Origin: Desulfobacteraceae bacterium
GTDB lineage: Bacteria; Desulfobacterota; Desulfobacteria; Desulfobacterales; JAABSP01
Assembly (NCBI GenBank): GCA_011389855.1
Contig: JAABTM010000017.1
Location: forward strand, 1 to 35,947
Direction of reading: 5' to 3'
Length of the DNA stretch: 35,947 bases
A program made the translations under genes and the position numbers. Every line of letters begins with the position of its first letter. Position 1 is the stretch's first letter. The notes below the pieces were generated by a model that ran no database searches, was not told the origin of the DNA, and was given only the letters and a program-made list of their open reading frames with translations. Positions 7,952 through 15,683 of the stretch are shown piece after piece.

Positions 7952-8493
7952 GATGCGCGCCTCCTCTTTTCATACAAAGGGGTGAAGATATCGGCCACGC
8001 CCGCCATGATCCCGGCATAGGGGCTTTCCGTTTCCCGGAGCCTTTCGGCGATGGATTCGATGTCGGGCAGGCAGTCGGCGACGGGCTTCGGGAGCGTCTC
8101 CGGGTCGGTCAGCGACAGCATTTCCAGGACCATGGGCAGGTAGTCGGGCAGTTCCCGGGTGGCCGGGGCATAGCCGTTTTCAAGATACATCCGTGTGAAC
8201 GCGGCCAAGGCCTCGCCCCGCTCCTTTCCGTCGCCCCACCGGTGATAGGTGAGGTTGAGGCAGAGCTTCGGGTTCAGGTCGAACGCGGCGGTGTAGGCTT
8301 CCTGGGCCTGGAGGAGCGGCGTATTTTTAAGATATTGGATCACTTGCTCGCACCGCTGCCGTTGGGCTTCGTCGGTGATGGTTTCCGCCGCTTCCGAGGC
8401 GTCGCTTAAACCCGCCATGAGGTCTTCATCGGGATAGCGAAGCAGGACGGCGAATAATTTTGACAACGTCGATCTTTCCATTGGGTTATCCAT
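7948..8493 (-). CDS. narJ: Nitrate reductase molybdenum-cofactor assembly chaperone
   Basis: NarJ is a cytoplasmic chaperone needed to insert the molybdenum cofactor into NarG and to hold NarGH until it docks on NarI. The 181-residue product shows the family core AAFDLNPKLCLNLTYHRWGD followed by KERGEAL, the equivalent of the conserved YV-FDL...LYLTY-DG-RR block. The ATG at 8493 is chosen since AGGTG lies six bases upstream; a GTG three codons earlier is possible. The gene is separated from narH by an unusual 200-bp spacer made of a tandem repeat and a long hairpin, and is coupled to narI by a 4-bp overlap. Confidence 0.92.
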   Translation of the reverse strand: MDNPMERSTLSKLFAVLLRYPDEDLMAGLSDASEAAETITDEAQRQRCEQVIQYLKNTPLLQAQEAYTAAFDLNPKLCLNLTYHRWGDGKERGEALAAFTRMYLENGYAPATRELPDYLPMVLEMLSLTDPETLPKPVADCLPDIESIAERLRETESPYAGIMAGVADIFTPLYEKRRRAS

Positions 8494-8516
8494 ATTGATC
8501 ACCTACCGTTTGCCGC

Positions 8517-8596
8517 CGCCGGGATATTTCCGAAGCGCCCGCCGCGAACTCGTTTCACTCAGACAGCGCGGCGGACGCTTCGGAAACACCCCGGCG
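8517..8596 (-). repeat. Long hairpin in the narH-narJ spacer (30-bp stem)
   Basis: Bases 8517-8546 and 8567-8596 form an inverted repeat with 27 of 30 Watson-Crick pairs; the three remaining positions are transitions. The loop is 20 bases. It lies 24 bp upstream of the narJ start, inside the nar transcript. It may be a REP-like element or an RNA structure that alters narJ/narI expression relative to narGH. Confidence 0.8.
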
Positions 8597-8612
8597 ACTG
8601 CGATTATTCCGT

Positions 8613-8704
8613 TCCCTCTTTGTCCCTCTGTCCCTTTTTCCCTCTGTCCCTCTGTCCCTCTGTCCCTCTGTCCCTTTTTCCCTCTGTCCCTCTGTCCCTT
8701 TCTT
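8613..8704. repeat. Tandem 8-bp repeat TCCCTCTG after narH
   Basis: About eleven 8-bp units of TCCCTCTG, some degraded to TCCCTTTT, run from just beyond the narH stop codon (8705-8707) into the narH-narJ spacer. The strand bias is strong: pure pyrimidine apart from G. Copy number in such tracts changes easily by slippage. Confidence 0.85.
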
Positions 8705-10120
8705 TCAACTAAATCCACACGCCCCCTGAAACTCATGCGGTTCCACTTCCGTCTCCCGATGCGTCGTCGGAACCACGAACCGGTCCCGGTATTTGGCGAC
8801 GGCCAGGAGGTTGTACATGGCGTCGGCGATTTCGGGGGTCATGCCGAGGCGGTGGAGGGTCTCGTCGTCTTGGACGTCCCCCAAGCGGTTGGCGCGCATG
8901 TAGGACCGGAGGGCCATGAGCCGTTCCAGGGCCAGGCGGATCGGCTCGACGTCGCCGGCGGTAAGCAGGTTGGCCAGGTAGGTCAGGGGGATGCGCATCC
9001 GGTCAATGATGGTTTCCGGGCTGTCGGCGTCGGCCAGGGACGCGAGCGGGCTCAGGGGCGGCACGTACCAGACCATGGGCAGGGTCCGGAATTCCGGGTG
9101 GAGCGGGAAGGCGATCTTCCAGTCCACGGCCATCCGGTAGACCGGGGAGCGTCGGGCGGCTTCGAGGTACGGTTCCGGGATGCCCTGGGTCCGGGCGGCG
9201 TCGATCACGTCGGGGGCGTTCGGGTCGAGGAAGAGGTCGGTCTGGCGGGGGTAGAGGCCCTTTTCATCCTCGACGGAAGCGGCTTCGCTGATCCGGTCCG
9301 CGTCGTAGAGCATGACGCCCACGTACCGGATGCGGCCGACGCAGCTATGGGCGCAGAGGGTGGTCTGGCCCGATTCGGTTCGGGGGTAGCAGAAGAGGCA
9401 CTTTTCGGATCGGCCGGTCTTCCAGTTGAAATAGACTTTTTTGTAGGGACAGCCGGAGACGCAATACCGCCAGCCCCGGCACCGTTCCTGGTCCACCAGC
9501 ACGATGCCGTCCTCGTCCCGCTTGTAAAGGGCGCCGGACGGGCAGGAGGCGACGCAGGCCGGGTTGAGACAGTGTTCGCAGAGGCGCGGCAGATAGAACA
9601 TGAAGACTTTTTTAAACTGGAGATAGGTCTCGTGGGCCAGACCCCTGAAGTTGACGTCGCCCCCGCCGGTCTCGGTGACGCCGGCCAGGTCGTCTTCCCA
9701 GTTGCTGCCCCATTTGATATCCATGTTCTCGCCGGTGATCTGGGAAACGGGCCGAATGGAGGGCTGGTGGCGGCGGGCCGGGCTCGACGCCAGCTTGCCG
9801 TAGTCGTAGGTCCAGGGCTCGTAATAGTCGTCGATGGTTGACAGGTCGGAGTTGTAGAAGATGTTGACCAGCTTGTCGATCCGTCCGCCGGCTTTGAGCG
9901 AGAGACGATTGTCTTTCAGTTGCCATCCGCCTTTCCGGAGGTCCTGATCTTCCCATTTTTTGGGATACCCGATGCCGGGTTTGGTTTCGACGTTGTTGAA
10001 CCAGATGTATTCGGCCCCGGCCCGGTTCGTCCAGACGTTTTTACAGGGGATGCTGCACGTATGGCACCCGAGGCATTTGTCCAGGTTGAGGACCATGGCC
10101 ATCTGCGCTTTAATCTTCAT
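8705..10120 (-). CDS. narH: Respiratory nitrate reductase beta subunit
   Basis: NarH carries three [4Fe-4S] clusters and one [3Fe-4S] cluster that relay electrons from NarI to NarG on the cytoplasmic face of the membrane. The 471-residue sequence starts with the classic block MVLNLDKCLGCHTCSIPCKN, and has LCEHCLNPACVASCPSGA, then CRGWRYCVSGCPYKK, where Trp replaces one cysteine as in all NarH proteins and defines the [3Fe-4S] site, and later KCLFC. The ATG overlaps the narG 3' end by 11 bp. It is somewhat shorter than E. coli NarH at the C-terminus. The stop codon is directly followed by an 8-bp tandem repeat tract. Confidence 0.97.
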   Translation of the reverse strand: MKIKAQMAMVLNLDKCLGCHTCSIPCKNVWTNRAGAEYIWFNNVETKPGIGYPKKWEDQDLRKGGWQLKDNRLSLKAGGRIDKLVNIFYNSDLSTIDDYYEPWTYDYGKLASSPARRHQPSIRPVSQITGENMDIKWGSNWEDDLAGVTETGGGDVNFRGLAHETYLQFKKVFMFYLPRLCEHCLNPACVASCPSGALYKRDEDGIVLVDQERCRGWRYCVSGCPYKKVYFNWKTGRSEKCLFCYPRTESGQTTLCAHSCVGRIRYVGVMLYDADRISEAASVEDEKGLYPRQTDLFLDPNAPDVIDAARTQGIPEPYLEAARRSPVYRMAVDWKIAFPLHPEFRTLPMVWYVPPLSPLASLADADSPETIIDRMRIPLTYLANLLTAGDVEPIRLALERLMALRSYMRANRLGDVQDDETLHRLGMTPEIADAMYNLLAVAKYRDRFVVPTTHRETEVEPHEFQGACGFS

Positions 10121-13100
10121 ACCAGTCCACCTCTTCCGTTTTCCGGACCACGATCACTTCGTCCCGCTGGGACCCGATGGGGCCGTAATAATTGAACCCG
10201 TAGCTGAGCTGGGCGTACCCGCCGATCATATGGGTGGGCTTGACCATGATCCGGGTGACGCTGTTGTGGGTGCCGCCCCGCTGGCCCGACCGGGGCGAGC
10301 CCGGCGTGTTGATGAGCCGCTCCTGGGCGTGGTACATGAAGGCCTTGCCCGGCGGAATCCGGTGGCTGACCACGGCCTTGGCGATCACCACGCCGTTGAC
10401 GTTGAAGCATTCGATCCAGTCGTTGTCCTTCACGTCGATGCGCTCGGCGTCCTCGTTGTTGAGCCAGACCGCCTCTCCGCCCCGGAACAGGGTCAGCATG
10501 GTCAGGGTGTCGGAGTAGGTGGAGTGGATCGACCATTTGGAATGGGGCGTCAGGTAGTTGAGGATGATCTCTTTCCCCGGCTCCCGTTCCATCTTCGTGG
10601 ACCCCATGGCCGCCATGTCCAGGGGCGGCCGATAGGCGGGAAGCCCTTCGCCAAAGGCCCGCATCCACTCATGATCCTGGTAGAACTGGGCCCGGCCGGT
10701 GAGGGTCCGGAAGGGGATCTTCTCCTCGATGTTGACCACGAAAGGCGAGTAATTGCGCCCCTCGGATTCCACGCCGCTCCAGATGGGGCTGGTGATGATC
10801 TTGCGGGGCTGGGTCGTGATTTCGTTGAAGGTGATCCGCTCTTCGGCCCGGTCCTCGCAGAGATGGGCGAGAAATCGGCCGGTCCGCTGGGCCACGCTTT
10901 GCCATGCCTTGACGGCGGTCCGCCCGCTGGTCTCCGGCGCAAGCCCGAGGATGGCTTCGGCCACCTGGCGGTCGGTGGACAGATCGGGCCGGCCCTGGCT
11001 GATCCCCAGGGCGGATACCGTTCCCAGGCGCGCCTCCAGGTCGGCGACTTCGGCGTCGGCCTTCCAGCTCACCCCCTTGGCCCCCATCCCCTTTTCCGCC
11101 AGGAGCGGGCCGAGGGAGGTCATCATTTTATAGGCGTTGGGAAAGTCTCGGGTGACGACGGCGAGGTTGGGCAACGTTTTGCCCGGCACAGGGTCAATTT
11201 CGCCTTTTTTCCAATCTTTGACGCTGGGTTGGGCGATCTCGCCGGGGGAATCGTGCATGAGCGGCGTCGCCACCAGGTCCTTGCGCACCCCCAGATGACG
11301 TCCGGACAACTCCGAAAACTTGGCGGCGATGGCCTTGAACTGCTCCCAGTTGGTGCGGGTCTCCCAGGGCGGATCGATGGCCGGGTTGAAGGGATGGATG
11401 AAGGGATGAAGATCCGTGGTGCTCAAATCGTGCATCTCGTACCAGCCGGCGGCCGGCAGCACCACGTCGGCATAGAGCGCGCTCGTTGACATGCGCAGTT
11501 CCAGGGTCACCAGCAGGTCCAGCTTCCCTTCCGGGGCCGGGTCCCGCCACCGGATGTCGCGCGGCCGGAGATCGCTCTCCTTGTTGAAGATCGCGCTCTC
11601 GGTCCCCAGAAGGTGTTTGAGAAAATATTCGTGCCCCTTGCCGCTGGCCCCCAGCAGGTTGGCCCGCCACAGGAAGAGCATCCGGGGGAAATTCTCCGGC
11701 GCATCCGGGTCGTCGGCCGAGAAGAGGAGGTCGCCGGATTTTAGCCCGTCCACGACGCGGCGAAGGATCTCGTCATCATTTTCCGCCCCGGCGTCTTCAG
11801 CCTCCCGGCAGATCTCCAAAGGATTCCGGTTGAACTGAGGATAAGACGGCAACCACCCCATGCGGGCCGCAGCCGCGTTGTAATCCGCCGGGTGGGCCGG
11901 CAGTCCGTCCGTGTCGTCGCGTCCGTGTTCGTCCGTGTCCTTGTCCGTGTTTTTTTTGTCCGTGTCCGTCAGTGGCGACATCACCGACCGAACGTCCATG
12001 GTGTCATATCGCCACTGCCCCGTTGCGAAATAATAAAATGATGTGCCGTTCTGAAGCCGCGGCGGCCGCTGCCAATCTAAACCAAAAGCCAGGGCCGACC
12101 ACCCCGCCAGGGGCCGAACTTTCTCCTGCCCCACATAATGGGCCCATCCGCCGCCGTTGACGCCCTGGCAGCCGCAGAGGGTGGTCAAGTTCAGGATGGC
12201 CCGGTAGGTCATGTCGCTGTGAAACCAGTGGTTCGTCCCGGCGCCCAGGAAGATCATCGACTTGCCCCGGGTCTTTTCGGCGTTTTCGGCGAACTCCCGG
12301 GCCACCCGGATCGCGTCTCCGGCCGGAACCCCGGTAATGGCTTCCTGCCATGCGGGCGTGCAGGGCGCGTCGTCGTCGTATCCGGCGGCCGTGTCGCCCC
12401 CCCGACCCCGGTCGATCCCCAGGTGGGCCGCCACCAGGTCGAAGACGGTGGTCACGATGAGCGCGTCGTCGCCGTCTCCGATCCGTTTGACGGGGACCAT
12501 TCCCTTGCGAATGGCGTTGCCCTTGAGGTCGAACAAGGGGAAAAGGGCCGTCCGCCACTCGTCGGCATCGTCGGCGAAAGAAAGAAGCGGGTCCACCGAA
12601 GTTCCGCTGATGGCGTCGGTCATCTCAAGGTTCCACTTGCCGCCCTCTTCCCAGCGGGAACCGATGGACCCATTGGGAACCACGAACCGCCCTGAAGACC
12701 CGTCGAACAAAACCGTCTTCCAATCGGCGTTGCCGGTGTCGGCGCCGAGGTCGGACGCCCGGAGAAACCGGCCCGGAACCCGGTCGTCGCCCTTGGGGTC
12801 CAATACGACGACAAAGGGCAGATCGGTATAGGTCTTGGCGTACTCATGGAAATAGTCCACCCGCCGGTCGATGTAGCACTCCTTGAAGATGACGAAGGTC
12901 ATGGCCATGGCCAGGGCGGCGTCCGTTCCGGCCTTGGCGGGCAGCCAGGTATCGGCGAACTTGACGTATTCGGCGTAGTCGGGGGCCACGGCGGCCACCC
13001 GGGCGCCCCGGTAGCGGGCCTCGGTGTAGAAATGGGCGTCCGGGGTCCGGGTCATGGGGATGTTCGTGCCCCAGACGATCATGTAGCCGGCGTCGTACCA

Positions 13101-13856
13101 GTCGGCGCTTTCGGGCACGTCGGTCTGTTCGCCCCAGACCTGCGGCGAAGCCGGCGGCAGGTCGCAGTACCAGTCGTAGAAACTGATCATGGACGCGCCG
13201 ATGAGCGACAGGAACCGGGCCCCGGCGGCGTAGCAGACCATGGACATTGCCGGGATGGGCGTGAACCCGAAAACCCGGTCTGGCCCCCATTTCTTGATGG
13301 TGTGGATGAGGGAAGCGGCCACCAACGTCGCGGCTTCGTCCCAGGAGGCTCGCACCAGCCCGCCCTTCCCTCTTGCCCGCTGGTATTCCCGCCGCCGCTC
13401 GGGATCGGCCTGGATCCGCTCCCAGGAGGTCACCGGATCGGGGTCTTCCCGGAGGGCCTCGCGCCACATGGAGAGCAGCGCCGACCGGATGTAGGGGTAT
13501 TTCACCCGCACCGGGCTGTAGGTGTACCAGGAAAAGGTGGCGCCCCGGGGGCATCCCCGGGGTTCATGGTCGGGCACGCCGGGCCCGCATTCCGGGTAAT
13601 CGGTCCGCTGGGTCTCCCAGACGATGACGCCGTCCTTGACGTAAACGTCCCAGGAGCAGGACCCGGTGCAGTTGACGCCGTGGGTGGAGCGGACCTTTTT
13701 GTCGTACTGCCACCGCCGCCGGTAGAAATCTTCCCAGTCCCGCCCGCCGGTCCGGACTTCGGCGGCGCCGCCGGACACCGGTTCGCCGGGTTTGGGGGGA
13801 TCGGGGTCCAGGGGCCGAAGAAAATTGAGGCGGGAAAAGATGGATGTGCGGGTCAT
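10110..13856 (-). CDS. narG: Respiratory nitrate reductase alpha subunit
   Basis: NarG holds the Mo-bisMGD active site that reduces nitrate to nitrite. The 1248-residue protein has the FS0 cluster ligands H59, C63, C67 and C102 (HGVNCTGSC ... RGCPRG) and the active-site block YCDLPPASPQVWGEQTDVPE. The C-terminal cofactor-binding region with LTPHSKWSIHSTYSD is present. There is no twin-arginine signal, so the enzyme faces the cytoplasm. GGAGGAAA precedes the ATG. One oddity is an insert at about residues 629-652, rich in Asp, Thr and Lys (reading such as TDTDKKNTDKDTDE), coded by an ACGGAC-type repeat, at a place where E. coli NarG has only a short loop. The rest is of normal length. Confidence 0.97.
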   Translation of the reverse strand: MTRTSIFSRLNFLRPLDPDPPKPGEPVSGGAAEVRTGGRDWEDFYRRRWQYDKKVRSTHGVNCTGSCSWDVYVKDGVIVWETQRTDYPECGPGVPDHEPRGCPRGATFSWYTYSPVRVKYPYIRSALLSMWREALREDPDPVTSWERIQADPERRREYQRARGKGGLVRASWDEAATLVAASLIHTIKKWGPDRVFGFTPIPAMSMVCYAAGARFLSLIGASMISFYDWYCDLPPASPQVWGEQTDVPESADWYDAGYMIVWGTNIPMTRTPDAHFYTEARYRGARVAAVAPDYAEYVKFADTWLPAKAGTDAALAMAMTFVIFKECYIDRRVDYFHEYAKTYTDLPFVVVLDPKGDDRVPGRFLRASDLGADTGNADWKTVLFDGSSGRFVVPNGSIGSRWEEGGKWNLEMTDAISGTSVDPLLSFADDADEWRTALFPLFDLKGNAIRKGMVPVKRIGDGDDALIVTTVFDLVAAHLGIDRGRGGDTAAGYDDDAPCTPAWQEAITGVPAGDAIRVAREFAENAEKTRGKSMIFLGAGTNHWFHSDMTYRAILNLTTLCGCQGVNGGGWAHYVGQEKVRPLAGWSALAFGLDWQRPPRLQNGTSFYYFATGQWRYDTMDVRSVMSPLTDTDKKNTDKDTDEHGRDDTDGLPAHPADYNAAAARMGWLPSYPQFNRNPLEICREAEDAGAENDDEILRRVVDGLKSGDLLFSADDPDAPENFPRMLFLWRANLLGASGKGHEYFLKHLLGTESAIFNKESDLRPRDIRWRDPAPEGKLDLLVTLELRMSTSALYADVVLPAAGWYEMHDLSTTDLHPFIHPFNPAIDPPWETRTNWEQFKAIAAKFSELSGRHLGVRKDLVATPLMHDSPGEIAQPSVKDWKKGEIDPVPGKTLPNLAVVTRDFPNAYKMMTSLGPLLAEKGMGAKGVSWKADAEVADLEARLGTVSALGISQGRPDLSTDRQVAEAILGLAPETSGRTAVKAWQSVAQRTGRFLAHLCEDRAEERITFNEITTQPRKIITSPIWSGVESEGRNYSPFVVNIEEKIPFRTLTGRAQFYQDHEWMRAFGEGLPAYRPPLDMAAMGSTKMEREPGKEIILNYLTPHSKWSIHSTYSDTLTMLTLFRGGEAVWLNNEDAERIDVKDNDWIECFNVNGVVIAKAVVSHRIPPGKAFMYHAQERLINTPGSPRSGQRGGTHNSVTRIMVKPTHMIGGYAQLSYGFNYYGPIGSQRDEVIVVRKTEEVDWYED
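11903..11970. repeat. GTCCGTGT-type repeat inside narG
   Basis: Multiple imperfect copies of GTCCGTG lie within the narG frame, interrupted by a run of eight T. They code for a low-complexity Asp/Thr/Lys stretch. The frame is kept over the whole tract. The style is like the intergenic tracts at 2291-2335 and 8613-8704. Confidence 0.8.
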
Positions 13857-14059
13857 GGGGTTTCCTCCGGGGATAATAATCTCAAAAACATAACAATTTC
13901 ATTGTTTTAATTGTCAAACAGTCATTAGGTCCTGTCAACGAAATTCTCTTAATCAGCTTAATTCTATAATGTTTTTTAATTTTGACTTCAGCCGAGCAAC
14001 CAGGCGGACCGCAACATGGGCCGGGGGTCCACCAGATGGCGGGATGCGTTTGGATCGGC
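13857..14059 (-). promoter_or_regulatory. AT-rich leader with candidate narG promoters
   Basis: This 203-bp gap between the HdrC-like gene and narG is clearly AT-richer than its surroundings. On the minus strand TTGACA (13912-13917) is followed after 16 bases by TGTTAT, and a second TTGACA (13933-13938) after 17 bases by GACAAT, both sigma-70-like. A small inverted repeat ACAAT-TTC-ATTGT lies at 13893-13905. No clear FNR box is seen, so narG may have a secondary promoter in addition to the one before the HdrC-like gene. Confidence 0.4.
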
Positions 14060-14662
14060 TCATGGGATCCCTCCTTCGGCGTTTTTGCGAAACATCCGTT
14101 TCAGATCCTTGGTGTTCCGGACCCTGGACGGCATGAGATCCAGCTTCCGCTTGGCCAGCATCCGCAGCCCCACGTCCATGTCGGTGAACCAGTCGCGCGT
14201 CTTGACCTTGTAGCGCATCATGATCTCCAGCTTGTGGGTGCGGCCGTACCGCTCGATGGACCGGAGCACCTCCCGGTGGAAATCGAGCACGTCAGGCTCG
14301 GCGATGGCGGCGTCGCTTTCTATGGCGATCCCGCGCAGGGCATCCATGACCGCCGCCATGTCGATGGCCATGGGGCACGCGATGGAGCAGGTGTGGCACC
14401 CCACGCAGGTCCAGATGGTCGCGGACTTGAGAACCTCTTCCCGCATTCCGAGCTGCGCCAGCCGGATGACGCCGTGGGGCGAATAGTCCATGGCCTCGAT
14501 GAAGGGACAGCCCCCGGCGCAGCACCGGCAATGGAAGCAGGCGCTCAGGTCGGTGCCGGAGCGCTCTTTGACTTCCCGGATGAACCCCATGTCGCCGTTG
14601 CCGGCGGCAATGATCGCGACGGGTTGGGCGTCCCTGTTATTTTTTTGGTTTCGTTTATTCAT
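14060..14662 (-). CDS. HdrC-like iron-sulfur protein
   Basis: This 200-residue cytoplasmic protein matches subunit C of heterodisulfide reductase and the N-terminal part of QmoC. Two complete [4Fe-4S] motifs are visible: C42-x2-C45-x2-C48-x3-C52-P and C86-x2-C89-x2-C92-x3-C96-P, each in the HdrC context (ACFHCRCCAGGCP; WTCVGCHTCSIACP). There is no HdrB-like CCG domain and no membrane segment. It stands at the head of the nar gene group, 203 bp before narG, with an FNR-like box 93 bp upstream. By analogy to Qmo and Hdr it may move electrons between a quinone or thiol pool and another partner; a direct role in nitrate reduction is inference from position. Confidence 0.85.
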   Translation of the reverse strand: MNKRNQKNNRDAQPVAIIAAGNGDMGFIREVKERSGTDLSACFHCRCCAGGCPFIEAMDYSPHGVIRLAQLGMREEVLKSATIWTCVGCHTCSIACPMAIDMAAVMDALRGIAIESDAAIAEPDVLDFHREVLRSIERYGRTHKLEIMMRYKVKTRDWFTDMDVGLRMLAKRKLDLMPSRVRNTKDLKRMFRKNAEGGIP

Positions 14663-14754
14663 TCCATCACCTCAACTCTCGCCCGCGTTTAAAGGGGCAG
14701 GGGGAAAAGGTTGGCGTTTGTAGTCACATTACCAAGAGCGGCGTAAGGATGTCC

Positions 14755-14768
14755 TTGACTTAAATCAA
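14755..14768 (-). promoter_or_regulatory. FNR/HcpR-like operator before the HdrC-nar genes
   Basis: TTGACTTAAATCAA is one base off the FNR consensus TTGATnnnnATCAA. It lies in the divergent gap between the HdrC-like gene and higB, 93 bp before the HdrC-like start, as expected for activation of the nar region under anoxia. Confidence 0.65.
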
Positions 14769-14809
14769 ATCCGGCGGATGGATACACAAAAACCGACGCG
14801 ATAAAACCT

Positions 14810-14850
14810 TTGACATCAGCGTAAAAAAAATTTAAATTGAATTCTCAATT
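14810..14850 (+). promoter_or_regulatory. higBA promoter with inverted-repeat operator
   Basis: TTGACA at 14810-14815 is followed after 17 bases by TAAATT at 14833-14838. Overlapping the -10 is a perfect inverted repeat AATTGA-ATTC-TCAATT (14835-14850), itself overlapping TTCTC-AATTC-GAGAA (14842-14856). This is the usual layout for autorepression by the HigA antitoxin or the HigBA complex. Confidence 0.55.
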
Positions 14851-14880
14851 CGAGAACGCCATAGATGCCATCGGGGCGTA

Positions 14881-15195
14881 ATGCATATAATCAGCCGCAA
14901 AAGAATAGAAGAATTTTGTAAAATTCATCCAGACGCCCAACAGAGCATGGACAGATGGTATAAAATTGTTAAAAAATCGGCATTCGCCACGTTTCAAGAC
15001 GTTAAAAATCTGTTCCCGAGCGCGGACAAAGTTAAAAATTTCGTCGTTTTCAATATTGGTGGAAACAAATTTCGCCTCATCGCCTATATTCGATATCGCA
15101 GAGGAAAGCTCTTCATCCGGCACATCCTTACCCATGAGGAATACGACAAGGAGAAATGGAAGGAAGACGAATGGTTCAACACTATGAAAAAATAA
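14881..15195 (+). CDS. higB: HigB-type mRNA interferase toxin
   Basis: This 104-residue basic protein belongs to the HigB branch of the RelE superfamily, ribosome-dependent mRNA endonucleases. Family marks are the N-terminal helix SRKRIEEFCKIHPDAQQSM, the VFNIGGNKFRLIAYI strand pair, and the C-terminal HILTHEEYDKEKW. The length is typical. As in all hig loci the toxin gene comes first; the antitoxin gene overlaps its 3' end by 25 bp. It is transcribed away from the nar operon and has its own promoter. A function as stress module or stabiliser of this accessory region is inferred. Confidence 0.9.
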   Translation: MHIISRKRIEEFCKIHPDAQQSMDRWYKIVKKSAFATFQDVKNLFPSADKVKNFVVFNIGGNKFRLIAYIRYRRGKLFIRHILTHEEYDKEKWKEDEWFNTMKK

Positions 15196-15572
15196 TCGAT
15201 TCATGGTCTGTCTTATCCCCTTTACTATCTCCTCCCTTGACTAATGGTGATCTCGACCAACTAATCGATTTTTCAAATTACCTGATCGATCGAATCGGCG
15301 ATGACGAATACCACCCCTTGTCGGGACTTCTCGATCTTGTAGGGGATCTCATCGAAAATTATGAAAGTGAAAACCTGCCCGAACCCGAGGGGTCGCCGAT
15401 CGATTGTTTGAAGTACCTCATGGAAGAGAACGGCCTGAAGCAGAAAGACCTTACGGAATTGGGAAGTCCCGGTGTTACCTCTGAAATTCTTTCCGGGAAA
15501 CGAGAACTCAACAAACGCCATATCAAGGCGTTGGCGGAAAGATTCGGGTGCAACCCTTCCATATTTATTTAA
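15171..15572 (+). CDS. higA: HigA-type antitoxin with helix-turn-helix
   Basis: This 133-residue protein has a C-terminal XRE-type helix-turn-helix (MEENGLKQKDLTELG, then SEILSGKRELNKRHIKALAERF), typical of HigA antitoxins that neutralise HigB and repress the operon. The N-terminal acidic half (LIDFSNYLIDRIGDDEYHPL) is the usual toxin-binding segment of this HigA subfamily. The ATG at 15171 has AGGAAG a few bases upstream; an in-frame ATG at 15156 is an alternative. It overlaps the higB end by 25 bp, showing translational coupling. Confidence 0.9.
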   Translation: MVQHYEKIIDSWSVLSPLLSPPLTNGDLDQLIDFSNYLIDRIGDDEYHPLSGLLDLVGDLIENYESENLPEPEGSPIDCLKYLMEENGLKQKDLTELGSPGVTSEILSGKRELNKRHIKALAERFGCNPSIFI

Positions 15573-15683
15573 GGGGAATGCTATCGACAAGCCCTATGAG
15601 AAAGCCAAGTTTATGGCGGAAGGCGAGACCGGGATCGACAAAGAGAATTTTTCCCTCTGACCACCAAGAAAGGATAAGCCAGA

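Noticed and set aside
8613-8704. CRISPR array
   Set aside because: Units of 8 bp without spacers are a simple tandem repeat; the 9-bp tracts at 2291 and 34588 fail for the same reason. No cas gene is present.
12846-13910. Long open frame on the plus strand opposite narG (354 codons)
   Set aside because: It is a shadow of the GC-rich narG codons; it has no family similarity and no ribosome site. The same holds for the long frames opposite narG at 9960-11489 and through 4943-6892.
15573-15683. Small gene between higA and the flavoprotein
   Set aside because: A short frame ends in KPYEKAKFMAEGETGIDKEN, but it has no own start with ribosome site and no similarity I recognise.
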